Source: Bacteroidales bacterium UBA4814 | GTDB lineage: Bacteria; Bacteroidota; Bacteroidia; Bacteroidales; UBA7960 | Length of the DNA stretch: 64,000 nucleotides | Direction of reading: 5' to 3' | Assembly: GCA_002402465.1 (NCBI GenBank) | Contig: DHFW01000002.1 | Coordinates: 34,409-98,408, forward strand | Shown: positions 51,919 to 59,870 of the stretch, piece after piece | Position numbering within the stretch: the stretch's first letter is position 1 | Layout: each line of letters opens with the position of its first letter | The notes under the pieces: model-generated | The model's database searches: none | What the model was told of the DNA's origin: nothing | The model's input: only the letters and a program-made list of their open reading frames with translations | Position numbers and translations under genes: made by a program

Positions 51919-52533
51919 ATGGTTATCCGCAAGGCCGAATTTATCAAAAGTTCACCTTCCATAAATGAATGTCCGGAAACGACTTTTCCGGAATATGCAT
52001 TTATTGGTAGGTCTAATGTGGGCAAATCTTCGCTCATCAACATGATTACTGGCCATGGTAAACTGGCCAAAACCTCAGGCACACCGGGCAAAACCCAGCT
52101 CATCAATCATTTTCTGATCAACGAATCCTGGTATCTGGCCGATCTGCCTGGTTTTGGCTTTGCCAAGGTGCCCTTAAGGATTAAGCGCAAGTGGGACAAC
52201 ATGATTCGCAACTTTTTGCTGAAACGTTCCAACTTGGTGTGCTCGTTTTTGCTTATCGACATCAGGCACGAACCCCTGGAAAACGACCTGGAGTTTATGG
52301 CCTGGATGGGCAGCCGGCAAATACCCTTTTACCTTGTTTTTACCAAGGCAGACAAGCTTACGCACAATAAGCGCCAGTCGGCCATTGCGCTATACATGAA
52401 AGTTTTGGCTGAACAATGGGAGCCTCTCCCCCCGTTTATTGTTACCAGCAGCGAGGCCGGCATTGGCCGCGGAGAGCTGCTCGCTCTGATCGAATCCTTT
52501 AACGGGGGTTTTGTGGCCGAGGGCCTGGGTTGA
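51919..52533 (+). CDS. engB: Ribosome biogenesis GTPase EngB/YsxC
   Basis: A small GTPase (204 residues) needed for 50S subunit maturation. Motifs are G1 GRSNVGKSSLIN, G2 TSGTPGKTQLIN, G3 DLPGFGFAKV, G4 TKADK and G5 SSEAGIGRGEL. The ATG giving MVIRKAEFIKS is where the family starts; an upstream Met adds 11 unrelated residues. Its stop codon TGA abuts the convergent gldB stop with no intervening base. Confidence 0.96.
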   Translation: MVIRKAEFIKSSPSINECPETTFPEYAFIGRSNVGKSSLINMITGHGKLAKTSGTPGKTQLINHFLINESWYLADLPGFGFAKVPLRIKRKWDNMIRNFLLKRSNLVCSFLLIDIRHEPLENDLEFMAWMGSRQIPFYLVFTKADKLTHNKRQSAIALYMKVLAEQWEPLPPFIVTSSEAGIGRGELLALIESFNGGFVAEGLG

Positions 52534-53553
52534 TCAGGGCCTGAAACCAGAACGGTTCAGAATCTTCTGCGAATCATTTTCTCTTAACAAATCCTGCAGC
52601 CGCAATTCGGGGTTTCTTTTCATATATTCCCTTACTATTTGCCATCCAATAAAGGCCGCAGTTCGTGGTGGGGCATTTCGCGTGAATGGTGCCGTAAACG
52701 GGGCATCGCCAATAAACTTTATGATGATCTGGCGGTCGCTCGAATACAGCATTTCGTTTTCGATAAAATACGACCACACCCTACCAAGGTTGGCCTTAAG
52801 CCAGCGAAACTGTTCGCTGTTGTAAGCGATCTTCAGGGTGTCATGGTGCTGCGGCAGCATGCAGTCAAGAAAATACAACACCTTCCCTTCGTAAATCATA
52901 AAATCGAGAAAGTGCTCAGGCATGGCAGTAACCTCTTGTAAGTGCCGTTCGCCCAGCATTTTCATTACGTCGATGGCCACAAAAGGAGGCTGCATGCCAA
53001 AAGTCTGGTAAGCTGGTACGCCAACTTTTGGATAATAATGATAGTCCTGACCAAGGTACATGTCGAGGCCTATTACCATGGTATTGTCGTAATACTTCAC
53101 CGGGTAGTTGTAATCGAGCCCCGAGATGTAAGTGAAAATTGCAGGCAGGGGTTCACCAGGGTAATGATACCTGTAGTACCTGAAGGCCGTGGTAAGCTCT
53201 TTCTCCAGGTTTTCCACATCGGGCCAAACCTCCTTTGTGTCGAGGTATAGTTCGCGGGTTTGCGGGTCGGTAATGTAATCGAACAATTGCTGCTGACCGG
53301 CTTCGGTGTTTATTTCATCACCCAGGAAAATATAAAACTGGTCAATGTAAGGGTCAATATCGTCGCGCAGATTGTATGGGTTGAGGTTGAAAAGAACTTC
53401 CTCATATCGCCCAATAGAAACAGGATCGATGCTGATGTCCGATATATCGGCCTGGTAGTGAGGTTTTTTCCTAAAACCGCCACACGAGGAGAGGCCCAGG
53501 ATTATTATTAACAAAAAGGTAAAAAGTGAGAGAAAGCGAGCTTTGATTTTCAT
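52534..53553 (-). CDS. gldB: Gliding-motility-type lipoprotein GldB
   Basis: A 339-residue lipoprotein: signal with Cys24 in GLSSCGG, then a globular periplasmic domain with DPVSIGRYEEVLFNLNP, FTYISGLDYNYPVKYYDNTMVIGLDMYLG and the C-terminal ENDSQKILNRSGFRP. These are recognisable GldB features. GldB is essential for gliding in Flavobacterium but is also found in non-gliding Bacteroidota, where its role is unclear. In flavobacteria I recall gldB near nadE, as here. It is divergent from the beta-barrel gene and convergent, stop to stop, with engB. Confidence 0.9.
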   Translation of the reverse strand: MKIKARFLSLFTFLLIIILGLSSCGGFRKKPHYQADISDISIDPVSIGRYEEVLFNLNPYNLRDDIDPYIDQFYIFLGDEINTEAGQQQLFDYITDPQTRELYLDTKEVWPDVENLEKELTTAFRYYRYHYPGEPLPAIFTYISGLDYNYPVKYYDNTMVIGLDMYLGQDYHYYPKVGVPAYQTFGMQPPFVAIDVMKMLGERHLQEVTAMPEHFLDFMIYEGKVLYFLDCMLPQHHDTLKIAYNSEQFRWLKANLGRVWSYFIENEMLYSSDRQIIIKFIGDAPFTAPFTRNAPPRTAAFIGWQIVREYMKRNPELRLQDLLRENDSQKILNRSGFRP

Positions 53554-53582
53554 GCTGGTAAATGGATGGTTGGTTTAAATGC

Positions 53583-53598
53583 CAAAACTAGTGTTTTG
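53583..53598. promoter_or_regulatory. Palindrome CAAAAC-TAGT-GTTTTG between gldB and the beta-barrel gene
   Basis: A perfect 16-bp palindrome 30 bases from the gldB start in a 104-bp divergent spacer. It could be an operator for either gene. No exact TAnnTTTG accompanies it; TAATATTG at 53626-53633 is the nearest. Confidence 0.4.
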
Positions 53599-53657
53599 AA
53601 AGCGCAAAAAATAAAAAATAATGGGTAATATTGTATGTAATTATAAATGTCAAAATT

Positions 53658-54326
53658 ATGAAAAAAATACTTTTAGCGATTTTATTGTTAGCTTTGCTGG
53701 CCCCAGCTGCCCTGGCTTTAGATATGGGAGGGTTTCGTTTTGGTTTGAAAGCATCGCCATCGCTGGCCTGGATGCGTCCGGAAACCAGTGGATATGAGCG
53801 GGATGGCATGCGTTTGGGCTTCTCATACGGCTTTATGAGCGATATTGAATTAGGCGATTTTTATGCCTTTTCAACCGGGTTGAATATTAATCTGATTGGT
53901 GGAAAACTTGAGTATGAAGACTTCAGAAATGACGACCGGGTATTAATTTCTCCCAGAAATTACAACCTGCAATACCTTGAAATTCCATTAACCCTAAAAA
54001 TGCATACCCAGGAAATTGGTTACCTGACCTATTATGGCCGGTTTGGTTTTGGGGCCGGGATGAATCTTCGTTCAAAAGCCAAAGACAGTTACAATAATAT
54101 TACCGAAGAACTGGACGACATAAAAGGCGAAACCCGGTTTTTGCGTATTTCGCTTATTGTAGGTCTTGGAATAGAGTATTCGCTGGGTGGCAGTACTGCC
54201 CTGGTAGGCGGCCTTACTTTCAACAATGGCTTTACCAATGTGCTTAAAGGTACCAACGAAGCACTGAACCGCAAGCCCAGTGCTCTCAGCAATTTTCTGG
54301 AGCTTACCCTCGGTATAATGTTTTAA
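53658..54326 (+). CDS. Outer-membrane beta-barrel protein (PorT/OMP_b-brl type)
   Basis: A 222-residue exported protein: signal peptide MKKILLAILLLALLAPAALA, then alternating strands (FRFGLKASPSLAWM, LGFSYGFMSDIEL, YAFSTGLNINLIGGKLEY, LQYLEIPLTLKMHT, YYGRFGFGAGMNL, ISLIVGLGIEYSLGG). The C terminus LELTLGIMF ends in an aromatic residue, as barrels usually do. LQYLEIPLTLK is typical of the PorT-like family. Some relatives serve type IX secretion, but this cannot be told here. The next gene nadE starts 12 bases downstream, so the two are probably one operon. Confidence 0.86.
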   Translation: MKKILLAILLLALLAPAALALDMGGFRFGLKASPSLAWMRPETSGYERDGMRLGFSYGFMSDIELGDFYAFSTGLNINLIGGKLEYEDFRNDDRVLISPRNYNLQYLEIPLTLKMHTQEIGYLTYYGRFGFGAGMNLRSKAKDSYNNITEELDDIKGETRFLRISLIVGLGIEYSLGGSTALVGGLTFNNGFTNVLKGTNEALNRKPSALSNFLELTLGIMF

Positions 54327-54338
54327 AAATCTTTCCGG

Positions 54339-55985
54339 ATGAAAATAGCCCTAGCCCAGCTAAATTACATTATAGGGCATTTTGAGCATAATACAGGTTT
54401 AATGATCGATGCCCTGGCCCACGCTAAAAGCCGGGGCGTTGACTTAGTAGTGTTTTCTGAACTGTCGGTGTGTGGCTATCCGCCACGCGACTTGCTCGAA
54501 ATGGACCTTTTTATTGATTACTGCCAGGAGGCCGTTCAACAGGTTGCAGCTCACTGCCAGGGTGTTGCCGCCATTGTGGGCGCTCCCAGCCGCAATCCGG
54601 AATCATTTGGCAAGAGGCTGCTGAACTCGGCATTTCTTATAAACAATGGCACAGTGGAGGGGGTTTATCACAAAGGACTTCTGCCTACCTACGATGTGTT
54701 CGACGAATACCGCTACTTCGAGCCTGCCACTACTTTCAAAACCATCCCCTTTCGGGGAAAAAAAATTGCCCTGACCATTTGCGAAGACTTGTGGAACATC
54801 GAAGCGCCCCAGCTATACCGCATAAGCCCAATGGATGAGCTTATGAAAGATAAGCCTGATTTAATGATCAATATCTCGGCCTCGCCTTTTGCCTGGAGCC
54901 ACCTGGCTGATCGGCATTTTACCTTCAGCGAAAATGCCCGCAAATACCGTTTGCCCCTGTTTGTTTCCAACCAAATGGGTGGTCATACCGAACTGCTGTT
55001 CGACGGCAGGTCGGCCGCCTACAATCCGCAGGGTGGCATGGTGGGATGCATCGATTCCTTTGCCGGGGGGATTAAAGTTTTTGATCTGGATGAGGTAACA
55101 AAAAGCAATCTGCCGGCAACGGTCTTGTCTTTAAGTGAAAGCGAAATAAACGACATCATTTTCCGGGCCCTGGTGTTTGGCATCAAGGAGTATTTTGGCA
55201 AGCTGGGGCTGAAAAAAGCCATCCTCGGTTTGTCGGGCGGGCTCGATTCGGCCCTAACCCTGGTGCTGGCTGCCGAGGCCCTTGGCCCTGAAAACTGCCG
55301 GGCGGTGCTGCTCCCGGGGCCATACAGCAGTGAGCATTCGGTGGCCGATGCCGAACATCTTGCGCGAAACCTGGGCGTTCTCTACCATACGATTTCAATT
55401 AACAAAACGGTGGATGCCCTGCAGCAATCGCTCGCCCCGCATTTTAAGGGAACCCAGCCCGGAATTGCCGAAGAAAACCTGCAGGCCAGGGCCAGGGCGG
55501 TCATCCTTATGGGGTTGGCCAATAAGTTTGGCTGCGTATTGCTCAATACCTCAAACAAAAGCGAAGCCGCCGTGGGTTATGGCACCCTTTACGGCGATAT
55601 GTGCGGCGGGCTTGCCGTGATCGGCGATATTTACAAAACCGAAGCTTACAGCCTGGCGCGGTACATCAACCGCGAAAGGGAGGTGATTCCCGCAAATACC
55701 ATCAACAAGCCCCCTTCGGCAGAGCTCAAGCCCGATCAGCGCGATACCGACTCCCTGCCACCTTACGAGATTCTGGATGATATCCTTCAAAAGTATATTG
55801 AGAAAAGAATGTCAGCTACGCAGATTGCTGCCAGCGGACATGACCCTGAACTGGTAAAAAAGGTTTTGCGCATGGTTAATAATAACGAATACAAGCGGCA
55901 TCAAACCCCGCCCATACTGCGGGTATCGAAAAAGGCATTTGGCAGCGGCCGCAAAATGCCATTGGTGGCCAGATTCCCGGAATAA
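54339..55985 (+). CDS. nadE: Glutamine-dependent NAD+ synthetase
   Basis: Amidates nicotinic acid adenine dinucleotide to NAD+. The 548-residue protein fuses an N-terminal nitrilase-type glutaminase (triad Glu41, Lys112, Cys148 in LTICEDLW) to a C-terminal ATP-pyrophosphatase-type synthetase with the P-loop SGGLDS (299-304) and LLNTSNKSEAAVGYGTLYGD. The ending FGSGRKMPLVARF is typical. It is followed by a strong terminator. Confidence 0.97.
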   Translation: MKIALAQLNYIIGHFEHNTGLMIDALAHAKSRGVDLVVFSELSVCGYPPRDLLEMDLFIDYCQEAVQQVAAHCQGVAAIVGAPSRNPESFGKRLLNSAFLINNGTVEGVYHKGLLPTYDVFDEYRYFEPATTFKTIPFRGKKIALTICEDLWNIEAPQLYRISPMDELMKDKPDLMINISASPFAWSHLADRHFTFSENARKYRLPLFVSNQMGGHTELLFDGRSAAYNPQGGMVGCIDSFAGGIKVFDLDEVTKSNLPATVLSLSESEINDIIFRALVFGIKEYFGKLGLKKAILGLSGGLDSALTLVLAAEALGPENCRAVLLPGPYSSEHSVADAEHLARNLGVLYHTISINKTVDALQQSLAPHFKGTQPGIAEENLQARARAVILMGLANKFGCVLLNTSNKSEAAVGYGTLYGDMCGGLAVIGDIYKTEAYSLARYINREREVIPANTINKPPSAELKPDQRDTDSLPPYEILDDILQKYIEKRMSATQIAASGHDPELVKKVLRMVNNNEYKRHQTPPILRVSKKAFGSGRKMPLVARFPE

Positions 55986-55986
55986 T

Positions 55987-56024
55987 AAGAGAGGCTGAAA
56001 GCACAAACTTTCAGCCTCTCTTTT
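55987..56024. terminator. Bidirectional terminator between nadE and nfu
   Basis: Perfect 15-bp arms AAGAGAGGCTGAAAG / CTTTCAGCCTCTCTT enclose a six-base loop and are followed by TT(TT) on the plus strand. The symmetric position between two convergent stops suggests it serves both genes. Confidence 0.88.
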
Positions 56025-56038
56025 ACAGTTTCTAGTGC

Positions 56039-56278
56039 CTATACGGCTTCCACGCCCCTGATTTCGGGGATGGCCTTTTTCATGGCTTGTTCCACGCCGG
56101 TTTTCAGGGTCATAGTGCTCATGGGGCAGGAGCCGCATGCACCAAGCAATTCTACATTTACTACATTGTCTTCGGTTAATTCAACAAAGCGGATGTTGCC
56201 ACCATCGGCCTGCAGATAAGGACGAATCTGGTCAATTACATTTTCCACTTTTTTAATCAATTCAGCATTCTGGTTCAT
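56039..56278 (-). CDS. nfuA: NifU-like Fe-S scaffold/carrier protein (Nfu domain only)
   Basis: A 79-residue single-domain Nfu protein. The cluster ligands are the Cys pair in LLGACGSCPMSTMTLK, and PYLQADGGNIRFVEL is the family's N-terminal signature. It assembles or carries [4Fe-4S] clusters as a dimer. It lacks the degenerate A-type domain of E. coli NfuA. It follows the mrp gene by 36 bases on the same strand, which fits a shared role in Fe-S delivery. Confidence 0.93.
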   Translation of the reverse strand: MNQNAELIKKVENVIDQIRPYLQADGGNIRFVELTEDNVVNVELLGACGSCPMSTMTLKTGVEQAMKKAIPEIRGVEAV

Positions 56279-56314
56279 GGAAACGGGTTTTTTAATGGTT
56301 TATGAGATTTTTTT

Positions 56315-57412
56315 CTAATGGGTTTTGTCAGGCTGCAAATCTTCTTTTTTCGCATTGGAAATGGAGATTTGCTGTGCCAGTCTTTGGGCCAACTGGTCAA
56401 AATAAGGTTTTGCCAGGCTTTGGTCGTTGAGGACTTCGGGCTTTCCGTTGTCGCCGGCTTCGCGAACCGATTGTATGAGGGGTATTTGCCCCAGCAATGG
56501 CAGGTTCATGGCTTCCGCCATTTTTTTCCCGCCTTCTTTTCCAAAAATGTAATACTTGTTCTCGGGTAGTTCGGCCGGAGTAAACCAGGCCATGTTTTCC
56601 ACCACGCCCAGCACGGGAACATTGATGTTTTCGTTTACAAACATACTTACCGCTTTGCGTGCATCGGCCAAGGCCACTTCCTGCGGTGTGGTAACGATTA
56701 TGGCTCCGGTAAGTGGCACGGTTTGCACCAGCGAAAGGTGTATGTCGCCCGTGCCCGGCGGCAAGTCAATGATCATGTAGTCGAGCTCGCCCCAGTCGGC
56801 ATCGGTAAATAGTTGCTTCAATGCGCCCGAGGCCATGGGCCCGCGCCAAATTAGCGCCCGCGAAGCATCTACTAAGAAGCCAATGGAAAGCAGGGCCACA
56901 CCGTATTTTTTTAGCGGAACCACTTTGGTTTGCCCGCCCAGTTCCATTACTGAAAGTTGTTCATTCTGGGCTTCGAACATCAATGGAACGGAGGGCCCGT
57001 AAATGTCGGCATCCACCAGGGCGGTTTTCGCTCCGCTGCGAGCCAGGGTAATGGCCAGGTTGGCTGCAATGGTCGATTTACCCACGCCGCCCTTGCCGCT
57101 GGCCACCGCTACAATGTTTTTCACACCTTTTAGCAGGGGCTCCTCATTTTTGCGCGCACTGGTAACCTTGGCGGTGAGGTTCACAGAAACTTCTGCTTCC
57201 TTGCTAACCAGCTCGTGCACGGCGCGGATGCAGGCATTCTTAATGCTCTCCTTTAGCGGGCAGGCCGGGGTGGTTAATACCACCGAGAAACGTACCTTGT
57301 TTCCTTCAATTTCCAGGTCGCGTATCATTCCAAGGCTTACCAGGTCTTTCTTAAGGTCGGGCTCAATAACCTGACTCAGTGCATTTAATACTTGTTCCGT
57401 AGTGATTTTCAC
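56315..57412 (-). CDS. mrp: Mrp/ApbC (NBP35-type) P-loop ATPase lacking the C-terminal CxxC
   Basis: An Fe-S cluster carrier ATPase. The 365-residue protein has an N-terminal MIP18/DUF59 domain (about 1-80, with TPACPLKES), the deviant Walker A ASGKGGVGKSTIAANL, DADIYGPSVPLMF and DLPPGTGDIHLSL. Where E. coli ApbC carries the cluster-binding CxxC after VENM, this protein reads VENMAWFTPAELPENKYY with no Cys. Cluster binding, if any, must use other residues or the partner Nfu encoded just downstream. The ATPase part is complete. Confidence 0.93.
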   Translation of the reverse strand: MKITTEQVLNALSQVIEPDLKKDLVSLGMIRDLEIEGNKVRFSVVLTTPACPLKESIKNACIRAVHELVSKEAEVSVNLTAKVTSARKNEEPLLKGVKNIVAVASGKGGVGKSTIAANLAITLARSGAKTALVDADIYGPSVPLMFEAQNEQLSVMELGGQTKVVPLKKYGVALLSIGFLVDASRALIWRGPMASGALKQLFTDADWGELDYMIIDLPPGTGDIHLSLVQTVPLTGAIIVTTPQEVALADARKAVSMFVNENINVPVLGVVENMAWFTPAELPENKYYIFGKEGGKKMAEAMNLPLLGQIPLIQSVREAGDNGKPEVLNDQSLAKPYFDQLAQRLAQQISISNAKKEDLQPDKTH

Positions 57413-57488
57413 GGTTATCTTTATTTAGACTGTGTAAAAGTAATGCTTTTTTTGCGGCTGGGCAGAAAATGGGGGCAAAAAACGTACT

Positions 57489-57824
57489 TCAATACTTTAA
57501 TTCGGAGGCAGGGTCCCAAAAGTGCTTTTTAAACTCCACGATTGTGTTGTTTTCCACCTTGATGCCTTCCGATTCCAGCAGTTGCTTCATTACGTTGGGC
57601 CCGCCAAAATGGTGTTTGCCGGTAAGTGTGCCGTTGCGGTTTACCACCCGGTGGGCCGGAATGTAATTTTTGTGGCTGTGAGAACTATTCATGGCCCATC
57701 CAACCATGCGCGAAGAGCCTGCGCTGCCCAGGTAACGGGCAATGGCACCATAGGAGGTAACTCGCCCGCAGGGAATCTGCCTTACTACCTCGTACACTTT
57801 TTCAAAAAAGGAAGGGTCAGCCAT
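57489..57824 (-). CDS. Alkyltransferase-like (ATL) protein, MGMT fold with Ala at the active-site Cys
   Basis: A 111-residue protein matching the DNA-binding domain of O6-alkylguanine-DNA alkyltransferase: QIPCGRVTSYGAIARYLG, the Arg finger region SSRMVGWAMN, and the active-site block, where PCHRV is P56-A57-H58-R59-V60. Ala in place of Cys rules out alkyl transfer and defines the ATL group, which flags O6-alkylguanine for nucleotide excision repair. E. coli Atl has Trp at this site. The gene overlaps trmB by eight bases and is probably co-transcribed with it. Confidence 0.92.
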   Translation of the reverse strand: MADPSFFEKVYEVVRQIPCGRVTSYGAIARYLGSAGSSRMVGWAMNSSHSHKNYIPAHRVVNRNGTLTGKHHFGGPNVMKQLLESEGIKVENNTIVEFKKHFWDPASELKY

Positions 57825-58512
57825 TTTGTTTGCTATTGAGCGAAAAACGGAGGTATTTTATGGGAATGCCCTTTGCCCGGTAAATGCTTTCGTAGTGCGT
57901 CTGTGTTTCCTTGATCAGGGGCTCATCTATATTGCCTTTTTCGTAAAGATCGGACGTATGGTAAATAAGCTGGTGGCCAAGTTGGTCAATAATTTCCAGG
58001 GTGTATTCAAACAGTTCGGTACTGTCAGTCTTTAAATGAATAGGGCTTCCCGGAGCCATTATGCGTTCGTAACGTTCAAGGAATTTTGGAGAAGTGAGCC
58101 GCTTCTTCTCTCGCGACTGCCTGAGCTGGGGGTCTGGAAAAGTAATCCAGATACCGGAAATCTCGTTTTGATCAAAAAAATAATTTATTCTTTCGGCCTG
58201 GATTCGCAAAAAAGTTGCATTGGGAATTACTTCTTCCAGTGCTTGCCTGGCACCTTTCCAAAGGCGCTCACCCTTGATGTCGATACCAATAAAATTAATA
58301 TTTGGAAACTTGCGGGCCAGCGCCACGGTGTATTCTCCTTTGCCGCAGCCTATTTCGAGCACAATGGGGTGCTGGTTTTTAAAATACGAAAGGTTCCACT
58401 TGCCCTTAAATGAATGATCTTCGACCGGGTAACGGTCGTTGGGCTGAATCACGTTCGCAAAGGTTTCGATCTCAGCAAAGCGTTTCAGTTTCTTTTTTCC
58501 CACAGCAAACAA
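57817..58512 (-). CDS. trmB: tRNA (guanine46-N7)-methyltransferase
   Basis: A SAM-dependent methyltransferase making m7G46 in the tRNA variable loop. The 231-residue protein has the SAM loop VLEIGCGKGEYTVALA (about 51-66), NFIGIDIKGERLWKGA, the catalytic-region WITFPDPQLRQSREKKRLTSPKFLERY and the C-terminal THYESIYRAKGIPIKYLRF. Standard length. It overlaps the ATL gene and follows the HU/SPOR gene by about 20 bases. Confidence 0.96.
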   Translation of the reverse strand: MFAVGKKKLKRFAEIETFANVIQPNDRYPVEDHSFKGKWNLSYFKNQHPIVLEIGCGKGEYTVALARKFPNINFIGIDIKGERLWKGARQALEEVIPNATFLRIQAERINYFFDQNEISGIWITFPDPQLRQSREKKRLTSPKFLERYERIMAPGSPIHLKTDSTELFEYTLEIIDQLGHQLIYHTSDLYEKGNIDEPLIKETQTHYESIYRAKGIPIKYLRFSLNSKQNG

Positions 58513-58531
58513 AAAAAGATTTTATCAGCAA

Positions 58532-59680
58532 TTAGCGTGGAAGGATCCATGCGGTTGAATTGACTTCCTGCTGCACGCGCGGCAGGGCGGCTTCGGCCTC
58601 GGCCAAATCGTAATAAAAAGCATAGCTTACGCGGTGAAAGCCAGTGTTTGTTTTCATGAACACGCTTGCCTGGCTTGCGCCTTTGCCCCGGAGTTCCTCA
58701 ACAAACCGGTTTGCCTGGGCTTCGTTCTGAAAAGCGCCCACCACAATGTGATAGGCTCTGCGGCCGGCCTCGGGCTGAGCGGGTGCTGCAGTAGTTGGCT
58801 GAGGAGTACTTGCCGGTTGGGAAACGGTTGCTGAAATGGCAGCCTCTTCTGTTTCGGGGCTTTGAGGCGGGGCCTCGGCGGGTTGCTCCTGGGCTGGAGC
58901 TGGTGCTGCGGTTTCAGTTTGTGGCCGGGCAGCCGGAGTCTGGCTCTTTTTTCCAAAGATAAAATTCCAGTTGAAGGCGAGGATGATCAGTATAACCAAA
59001 AAGGGAATGATAACCCATGCCAGCCATTTGATGGCGGGGGGCAGTTCCTGCTTTACTGGTTCCTGGGCAGCTGGGACCGGGGCCGCAGGTTTGTTCGTTT
59101 CTTTTGTGGGTTTGGGCGCCGGCTCTGGAACAGCAGTTTGGGTCACCTCTTCCTTTACTTCGGGCTCGGGCTCCTCTGTTACCGGCTCGGGTGAAGGCGT
59201 TTCCATAATGGCGGGCTCTTCGGGCACTGGCGAGACCGGGGGTGGGGGCGAAGCCACCGGGCTAACCTTAGGAGGCTCGCTAATGGCACCCATGCCAACC
59301 GATTCGGCAAGATAGTTAATTGATTTGTCGGCCTGGAAAGCAAACTGTCCTTCGGCATCCAGGCTGAAAACGCCAACCTTCTCCAGTTCCACTTGCTGAC
59401 CCGAGTTAAGGGTTTCCCGAATCTCTGAAACAAACTCGTCAACGAACTTTTTAACATCTTCGGTATCCTTGTGCTCTTTTGCGGCAATATGCCCGATCAG
59501 GGGGGTGTCGCCTTCCTTTTTTGCGGCATCAAAGGCTATGATTTTCGAGGGAGATTCAATTTTTTTCTCTTCCGGGATAAAACGCGCCGGAATGTATTTT
59601 GTAGAAAACTCGCCAAATCCTGGAAGGATCACATGTTCGTGGTCGAAAAGCAATTCGCTGATGTAGGTTCCGATTTTCAT
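58532..59680 (-). CDS. HU-domain (CCDC81-like) and SPOR-domain membrane protein
   Basis: A 382-residue protein in four parts: two HU-like repeats at the N terminus (about 1-120, IGTYISELLFDHEHVILPGFGEF and VELEKVGVFSLDAEGQFAF), a Pro/Glu-rich linker, one transmembrane helix (about 218-243, KWLAWVIIPFLVILIILAF), a second Pro/Gln linker and a C-terminal SPOR domain (about 305-382, YHIVVGAFQNEAQANRFVEEL). SPOR domains bind denuded septal glycan, so that end is periplasmic. The HU-like part then lies in the cytoplasm, where it might bind DNA or protein. It possibly links chromosome and septum, but this is unproven. Confidence 0.88.
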   Translation of the reverse strand: MKIGTYISELLFDHEHVILPGFGEFSTKYIPARFIPEEKKIESPSKIIAFDAAKKEGDTPLIGHIAAKEHKDTEDVKKFVDEFVSEIRETLNSGQQVELEKVGVFSLDAEGQFAFQADKSINYLAESVGMGAISEPPKVSPVASPPPPVSPVPEEPAIMETPSPEPVTEEPEPEVKEEVTQTAVPEPAPKPTKETNKPAAPVPAAQEPVKQELPPAIKWLAWVIIPFLVILIILAFNWNFIFGKKSQTPAARPQTETAAPAPAQEQPAEAPPQSPETEEAAISATVSQPASTPQPTTAAPAQPEAGRRAYHIVVGAFQNEAQANRFVEELRGKGASQASVFMKTNTGFHRVSYAFYYDLAEAEAALPRVQQEVNSTAWILPR

Positions 59681-59723
59681 AGGTGTGTTTTTTTCTGCTG
59701 TTACCAGTTTTTGCGGTTTTTGA

Positions 59724-59765
59724 AAAAACAGACTGGTTTACCTTCACGGCCCTTTGTAAACCAGT
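59724..59765 (-). terminator. Terminator after kdsB
   Basis: Perfect 10-bp arms ACTGGTTTAC / GTAAACCAGT (59732-59741 and 59756-59765) enclose a 14-base loop. On the minus strand they are followed by CTGTTTTTTC. It lies about 105 bases past the kdsB stop, in the 190-bp spacer before the HU/SPOR gene, where nothing else is evident. Confidence 0.8.
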
Positions 59766-59870
59766 TCTTTCATAAAACAGACAATGCGTTTTTTTAAAGG
59801 TCTAAATTAAGAAAAACTATTTACAATATATAGATTCTACGCAAAATTGCAGGTAAAGTTACCCGGTATT

